Source of the DNA: Lacticaseibacillus nasuensis JCM 17158
Lineage (GTDB): Bacteria > Bacillota > Bacilli > Lactobacillales > Lactobacillaceae
Length of the DNA: 64,000 nucleotides
Reading direction: 5' to 3'
Assembly (NCBI RefSeq): GCF_001434705.1
Contig: NZ_AZDJ01000016.1
Coordinates: forward strand, 38,140 to 102,139
The translations under genes were made by a program, and so were the position numbers. This document shows, piece by piece, positions 59,595 through 64,000 of the stretch (position 1 is the stretch's first letter; the number at the start of each line of letters is the position of its first letter). The notes beneath the pieces are model-generated. The model was not told the DNA's origin, ran no database searches, and worked only from the letters and a program-made list of their open reading frames with translations.

Positions 59595-60875
59595 ATGAAA
59601 CGATTCCTACTCGCGTTACTCGCCGGGCTGCTGACTGCCGTGGCGCTGGCCGCCCCGCGGCCAAGCCAGGCCAGCGGCGACGACGCGAATGTGGTGTTGC
59701 ACAAGCGCATCTACCGCGACGCTCGGCTGTCGCAGCGGCCGGATTTCGATTGGGCCTACGAGTCGGGCACCGAGCTGACGCTTGACGACGACTCGTTTGG
59801 CCTGAATGGCGCGCATTTCCGGATTTACGACGCCACGGCGTTGCTGGCCCCGGATGATGTCGACGCGGCGGTATTGGCCGAGCGGTTTGCCCAAATGTCT
59901 TGCCGCCAGGCCATCGCCTATGCCGAAGATCACGACTTGCCGCTGGCCGGGCACAACCCGGATGGCAGCAGTGGTGAACTGGTGACCCAAACGGTGGCCA
60001 AGGCCGACGGGACGACGGAAGACGGCTATGCCAGCTTCACCGTGCCCAAGCAAGTCGGCGGGCGCTGGGCGGCGTACCTCATCATCGAAACCAAGGTCGA
60101 CGCCGACAAGTTATTAAACATCGACCTCGATAAGAAGGCCGTGCCGATCCTTCTGGTGTTTCCCACGGTGGAAAACGAGACGGAGCTGGATGAGGTGCAC
60201 ATTTATCCCAAGAACGTCGGCTACGTCCGCGACCCGTACTTCTTTAAGTATGGCGTGACCACCAGCGGCGAGCAGGTGCGCTTAGCCGGCGCCATCTTCG
60301 CCTTGTATCAATACGACGACGCCGGGCGCAAGATGTACCTCGACCAGTCGCCGGTGAACGATTTGAAGAACAGCTGGGTCTATACCGATGACCCGCTGAA
60401 CCACCCAAAAGTCGAATTGTTCATCGCCGACAAAAACGGCCTGGTCAACACCGGGCCACGGTTCCTGCCTTCCGGGATTTACTACTTCGAGGAGCTGAAA
60501 AGCGTCCCGGGGTACACCAACAATCTCGGCGAGCACGGCGTGAAAGTCGAGATACCAGACAGTTGGACCGATGACGACGGCAACTTCCGGCCGGTGTTGG
60601 TCAACGGCGAGCCGCTGATCGAAACGCTGGAAGGGGATGTCACCGCAGAGGCCCTCGCCTTGGGTCGCCCGCGCGTGTACAACTACCAACAAGCCACCAC
60701 CACGCCGACCAAACCAAAACCCGGCGTGACCACCGCCGGCCCCGGCTCGCCTGGCAAACCCGGTCTGCTTCCGGGGCTTGGCGAGGCCAGCACGTGGCTG
60801 GCCATGGGCATCGGGTTACTCCTGATGCTCACCACTTATTGGCTGCTGCGACGCAAGGAGCGCCAGCGCGCCTGA
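59595..60875 (+). CDS. minor/basal pilin subunit (SpaB-like position), LPGLG signal
   Basis: This 426-residue secreted protein has a signal peptide (LLALLAGLLTAVALAAPRPSQAS). An N-terminal pilin domain bears the backbone-like motif VHIYPKNVG. A second domain contains a possible E-box (GIYYFEELKSVPGY). The C-terminus has LPGLG, a hydrophobic helix and RRKERQRA. LPGLG departs from LPXTG (Leu for Thr), so wall anchoring may depend on a specific sortase. It starts one base after the preceding stop. Confidence 0.85.
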   Translation: MKRFLLALLAGLLTAVALAAPRPSQASGDDANVVLHKRIYRDARLSQRPDFDWAYESGTELTLDDDSFGLNGAHFRIYDATALLAPDDVDAAVLAERFAQMSCRQAIAYAEDHDLPLAGHNPDGSSGELVTQTVAKADGTTEDGYASFTVPKQVGGRWAAYLIIETKVDADKLLNIDLDKKAVPILLVFPTVENETELDEVHIYPKNVGYVRDPYFFKYGVTTSGEQVRLAGAIFALYQYDDAGRKMYLDQSPVNDLKNSWVYTDDPLNHPKVELFIADKNGLVNTGPRFLPSGIYYFEELKSVPGYTNNLGEHGVKVEIPDSWTDDDGNFRPVLVNGEPLIETLEGDVTAEALALGRPRVYNYQQATTTPTKPKPGVTTAGPGSPGKPGLLPGLGEASTWLAMGIGLLLMLTTYWLLRRKERQRA

Positions 60876-60938
60876 TGATTTTGCCCGAAATGACACCCAA
60901 CCCGCCGGGACGACCCGGCGCCACTCAAGGAGGACAAC

Positions 60939-62612
60939 ATGAAAGCAATCACTCTCACGACCACCACCCGCGCCTTGCTTGCCGGTATGATGACCTGCAG
61001 CCTGGCCCTCACCGCAATCACGGCCACCCAGCACGCCGCCCAGCCGGTGCGCGCCGAAAACGTCAGCCAAACGCGCGACACGACTAGCGTGACGCTACAC
61101 AAGCTTGGCGTGAAAAACGCGCTTCAGATTGAAAACAATGGGCAAGTGCTGTCGGATGCTGAATTGCCAGCCGGGGCAGAGAAGCTGGACGGGGCGAAAT
61201 TCCAAGCCTATGACGTCACCGAATTATTCTGGAACGTTAAGAATTCGGCTGATTGGCAGAACAAGACCAACAAGGAAACCATGACGTACATCAGTGAAAA
61301 CTGGTCACAGGTGCGCACCGAATACTCGGATGACTTTGAGGCAGTGGGTGACGCGAAAACAACGGCCAATGGCGGTCAAGCGACCTGGTCGGAGCTGGCC
61401 ACCAAGAAGGATGACGTGTATCGCATCTACCTGTTTGAAGAAGTGGCAGGCGTCAAGGATTACATGAAGGCCTTGCCAGTGGTGATGGGGTTACCATCTG
61501 AAAACGGCGTGGTGCGTGAAGCCTACCACTTCTACCCAAAGAACGTTGGGATGCAAAAGGACCTGTTGGATGATCAAGGCAATCCGCTACCGGACGCCAA
61601 CAACGATGGCAATATCGTTTACGACTTTGAGGTGGGCCAAGCGTTCACCTACCGGACTACGCTGACGCTGCCGGCTAACTTGGATGCCATGGTGGGCGAC
61701 AAGTATGAACACGATGTGATGAGCTTTAAGGATATCATGTCTGAAAAAGGCACGGATTTTGTTGCCGACAGCTTGACGATTAAGGACGGCGGCACCGACG
61801 TCACGGCCGCCTTCGAGAATGTTTGGCGGAATTATCAAGACTCCAATGGCAACAATTGGGGCAATCAAAACGCCGGCTTTAGCTTCGAGATTGCGCTGAA
61901 TGACCCGGCGCTGTCCGCAACGGATCGTCAGAACCTGTTGGCGTTGAAGGGCAAAACGCTGACCTTCGAGTACCAAATGCGCATTAATGGGGATGCGAAG
62001 CCAACCCAAGACATCGGTAACACGTTCACTTATGGGAATAAGCCGGTTGGGTCTGACCAGTGGACCTATATTGATGACGACGCGCCGGAAATTGAAACTG
62101 GCGGGATGAAGATTCTGAAGAAGTCTTCGCAAGGCGCCCAAGCACCGCTCTCCGGCGCGCAATTCAAGCTGTCGCGGCAAAAGGGCGACCTGACGGAATA
62201 CGCCCAGTTGTGGTGGCGTGATGCGACAGGTAAGCTGACGCAAGACAACCCGGATCCGGCTGGTCAGTATCAACCGGATGATATCCAATGGGTGACCGAA
62301 GCCGAAGCCACGACGTTGGTTTCAGGTGAAGGCGACATCCTTGGTCAAATCAATATCGGCGGCTTGGAAGGCGATGACTACAAGCTCAAGGAAGTGAAGG
62401 CCCCACTTGGCTACCATATTATCAACGTGGAAAATCCGATTACCGTGGCTGAGGGGGAAGTTGGTACCGTCGAGTTGGCGACCAATGACATCTTCAACAC
62501 GCCGGATTCTGGCTTCCTGCCGGTCACTGGGAGTACAGGCATCCTGGCCTTCCTGATCGTCGGCGGATTGGCCATGGGCAGCGCCGTGTACTACAAGAAG
62601 CGCCGCGCGTAA
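60939..62612 (+). CDS. major pilin backbone subunit (SpaA-like position), LPVTG protein
   Basis: This 557-residue secreted pilin has a signal peptide (cleavage near VRA|ENV) and the pilin motif FYPKNVGMQ, whose Lys links subunits. A central fimbrial isopeptide domain follows (FEVGQAFTYRTTLTLP). Near the end, GGMKILKKSSQGAQAPLSGAQF starts a Cna-B domain with E-box YKLKEVKAPLGYH. LPVTG, a helix and YKKRRA close it. Sequence use is slightly less GC-rich than its neighbours. It is expected to be the polymerised shaft. AAGGAGG precedes the ATG at 60939. Confidence 0.93.
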   Translation: MKAITLTTTTRALLAGMMTCSLALTAITATQHAAQPVRAENVSQTRDTTSVTLHKLGVKNALQIENNGQVLSDAELPAGAEKLDGAKFQAYDVTELFWNVKNSADWQNKTNKETMTYISENWSQVRTEYSDDFEAVGDAKTTANGGQATWSELATKKDDVYRIYLFEEVAGVKDYMKALPVVMGLPSENGVVREAYHFYPKNVGMQKDLLDDQGNPLPDANNDGNIVYDFEVGQAFTYRTTLTLPANLDAMVGDKYEHDVMSFKDIMSEKGTDFVADSLTIKDGGTDVTAAFENVWRNYQDSNGNNWGNQNAGFSFEIALNDPALSATDRQNLLALKGKTLTFEYQMRINGDAKPTQDIGNTFTYGNKPVGSDQWTYIDDDAPEIETGGMKILKKSSQGAQAPLSGAQFKLSRQKGDLTEYAQLWWRDATGKLTQDNPDPAGQYQPDDIQWVTEAEATTLVSGEGDILGQINIGGLEGDDYKLKEVKAPLGYHIINVENPITVAEGEVGTVELATNDIFNTPDSGFLPVTGSTGILAFLIVGGLAMGSAVYYKKRRA

Positions 62613-62618
62613 GCGTCC

Positions 62619-62678
62619 GGTTCGCAGCTTAATCGGGCTCACGACCCCGGTTCGCACCTTAATTGGGCTCACGGCCCC
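62619..62678 (+). repeat. two tandem 30-base repeats between backbone pilin and sortase
   Basis: GGTTCGCAGCTTAATCGGGC... (62619-62648) and GGTTCGCACCTTAATTGGGC... (62649-62678) match at 27 of 30 positions. A third partial copy CGTTCGCACCTT lies at 62772-62783 on the far side of the hairpin. Confidence 0.85.
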
Positions 62679-62772
62679 AAGGACCTGCGCACAAGACCAC
62701 CTAGCACTCGAAAGGCATAGCCCGCCTTTCAAGCACTAGGTGGCGCTTGTGTTTCGGTCCTTAAGCGGGGCC
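62673..62772 (+). other. 100-nt intercistronic hairpin without a terminator tract
   Basis: GGCCCC-AAGGACC...CACAAG...ACCACCTAG pairs with CTAGGTGG...CTTGTG...GGTCCTT-AAGC-GGGGCC, with GAAAGGC/GCCTTTC at the tip (62710-62730). It lacks a U tract, so simple termination is unlikely. It could protect the pilin mRNA or set the ratio of pilin to sortase. Confidence 0.75.
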
Positions 62773-62797
62773 GTTCGCACCTTGTTGGAGGGATCTG

Positions 62798-63628
62798 ATG
62801 GCTAAACGTAAATCTGCTCGGCGTTGGGGCGATGTGATTGTGGTGCTGGTGTTTTTCGTTGGGCTGGCGATTTTCGCCTATCCCTTCGTGGCCAATGCCA
62901 TCAACGACATCTCCACCAGCTTGCGCGCACGCCAAGACAAGCAGCTGGCGGAGGCTAACGTCAAGCGAGAAGCAGCGGCGCAAAAGCGCAGAAATAAGGA
63001 GCTGGCGGAACAAGGGTTGATGCCCAACGCCGACGCCTTGCGCGAACGCAGTGCCACCAGCAAAAGCGCGGCATATCGCGCCAAGCACTTGATTGGCACG
63101 GTCAACATGCCAAGTATCCGCAGCGAGACGTTGCTGTACGATGTCACCAACGAGGCGTTACTGCAATCCGGCGCCACCGTGTTGCCCGGAACGAGCTACC
63201 CCTCCGGTGGCAAGGGCAACCACACCGTGATCTCAGCGCATAGCGGGATTCCGGGCAAGCAGCTGTTTTCCCGCCTTGAGCGGCTCAAGCGCGGGGATGT
63301 GTTTGTCCTCACGGTCGGCAAGCAGAAGCTGGCGTACAAGGTATTTCGCCGGCAAACGGTGAAGCCGCAGCGCACCGACGTGTTACGTGCCGAACCCGGG
63401 CGAGACCTGGCGACGTTGATGACGTGCACCCCCATCGGCGTCAACTCGCATCGTTTTCTCGTCACGGGCTACCGCGTGCCGTACACGGAGCGAATTGCCA
63501 AGCAGGTGCAGTCGGCCAATCGCCACCGCCACTGGTGGCAACTCGCCTTGATTGGCGCCGCTGTGTTGGCTGTTCTGGGCTGCGGCTGGTTCGTCATTCG
63601 GGCCATTCGCCGCCATCGTCAAGCGTAA
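62798..63628 (+). CDS. class C (pilin-polymerising) sortase
   Basis: This 276-residue membrane transpeptidase has an N-terminal helix (VIVVLVFFVGLAIFAYPF). A coiled-coil-like Arg/Glu/Ala region and the sortase fold follow. The catalytic His is in HTVISAHSGIPG, the catalytic Cys in LATLMTCTPIGVNSHR and the Arg in HRFLVTGYRV. A second, C-terminal helix (ALIGAAVLAVLGCGWFVI) is typical of class C enzymes that build pili. GGAGGG precedes the ATG at 62798. It is the last gene of the pilus operon. Confidence 0.95.
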   Translation: MAKRKSARRWGDVIVVLVFFVGLAIFAYPFVANAINDISTSLRARQDKQLAEANVKREAAAQKRRNKELAEQGLMPNADALRERSATSKSAAYRAKHLIGTVNMPSIRSETLLYDVTNEALLQSGATVLPGTSYPSGGKGNHTVISAHSGIPGKQLFSRLERLKRGDVFVLTVGKQKLAYKVFRRQTVKPQRTDVLRAEPGRDLATLMTCTPIGVNSHRFLVTGYRVPYTERIAKQVQSANRHRHWWQLALIGAAVLAVLGCGWFVIRAIRRHRQA

Positions 63629-63632
63629 CCTG

Positions 63633-63656
63633 TACCCCGTGCTCCGGCGCGGGGTA
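63633..63656 (+). terminator. terminator of the pilus operon
   Basis: TACCCCG/CGGGGTA arms with a 10-base loop followed by TTTC, a few bases after the sortase stop. Confidence 0.6.
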
Positions 63657-63659
63657 TTT

Positions 63660-64000
63660 CTGTGGGCGCGCATGGTGATCGGGCGTGCGCGTCCTACACT
63701 TATATAAAGCGCTCAGCGAGAAAAAGTGTTAAAAGCGCTCGGGAAATGCCGGTATGACTTGTTTTCATAGCACAGCAAAAATCGCCATTTTCAAAAAAAT
63801 CTTACGGCACATGGATCGATTCAGCAGGAAAATGGTGTGAGTTTGTCGTGCACAATTCTTCAACAAAAGTATTCGCCAGAATTTACTTTTTCGGTCGAGC
63901 GGGTTGCCTCACTCGCTTAATTTTCCCCGCAATCGTCAAAAATGCGGTGTTGATATACCGGGCTTTGTGGGCTGTTTTTGACACTTTTCTGAGCTGAGCG
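63660..64000. other. AT-richer right-end region without a recognised gene
   Basis: The last 340 bases are clearly less GC-rich than the rest of the window. AAAGCGCTC occurs twice (63705-63713 and 63733-63741), each in an AGTG/CACT context that could be a binding site. I see no open frame with a ribosome site. It may be the upstream region of a gene beyond the window. Confidence 0.35.

Noticed and set aside
62619..62783. Interpretation of the tandem repeats as a CRISPR array.
   Set aside because: Only two direct copies without spacers are present and no cas gene is nearby.
1..64000. Insertion sequences, prophage or integrated plasmid genes.
   Set aside because: No transposase, integrase, phage structural or replication genes, or flanking terminal repeats were recognised anywhere in the window.

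Overview
The window looks like a chromosomal segment of a high-GC lactic acid bacterium of the family Lactobacillaceae, most plausibly the Lacticaseibacillus (casei/rhamnosus) group or a close relative. The reasons are low-GC-phylum signals (AGGAGG ribosome sites, TTGACA/TATAAT promoters, cre boxes) in GC-rich DNA, many mannose-class PTS, PRD and RpiR genes, a WxL/DUF916 surface cluster, LPXTG proteins, and a spaCBA-srtC-type pilus operon. No phage, transposase, CRISPR array, tRNA or rRNA gene was seen.

Layout. 1-8 kb: end of a rarA-like gene, ackA, ndk, a Ca/Mn-type P-ATPase with an attenuator-like leader, the amaP-DUF2273-asp23 envelope-stress operon and a purine permease. 8-10.8 kb: a sortase-anchored GH18 endoglycosidase and a hypothetical gene. 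10.8-15.3 kb: a minus-strand amino-acid ABC system with two paralogous binding-protein/permease fusions and one ATPase; the first gene sits behind a recognisable lysine riboswitch. 15.37-15.74 kb: a strong candidate for an unassigned, free-standing structured RNA of about 370 nt with its own promoter and terminator. 15.9-20.7 kb: two small genes, then a WxL surface cluster. 20.8-28.4 kb: a PRD regulator and the enigmatic EF_0829-EF_0839-type operon (PRD, SFCGS, DUF4312, DUF4311, DUF4310, amidohydrolase, DgaE-like, DgaF-like).

28.5-40.2 kb: carbohydrate genes. These are an aldo/keto reductase, an AraC regulator divergent from a GH2 enzyme, a GntR/LacI-type regulator divergent from a sugar ABC transporter, and a GH38 alpha-mannosidase. 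With the surface GH18 enzyme they suggest use of host or yeast N-glycans. 40.4-44.4 kb: a tandem duplication of a KxYKxGKxW/LPSTG surface protein with mosaic divergence. 44.4-47.9 kb: DUF4352 protein, CorA-like transporter, HAD phosphatase and RpiR regulator.

48.1-56.0 kb: a mannose-class PTS operon with two dehydrogenases and a membrane protein resembling a zinc-less M28 peptidase, then a 6-phosphogluconate dehydrogenase divergent from a second RpiR regulator. Together they suggest uptake of a sugar acid such as gluconate or a ketogluconate, feeding the pentose phosphate pathway. 56.2-63.7 kb: a complete sortase-assembled pilus operon, with tandem 30-bp repeats and a 100-nt hairpin between the backbone pilin and the class C sortase. 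The last 340 bases are AT-richer and carry no gene I recognise.
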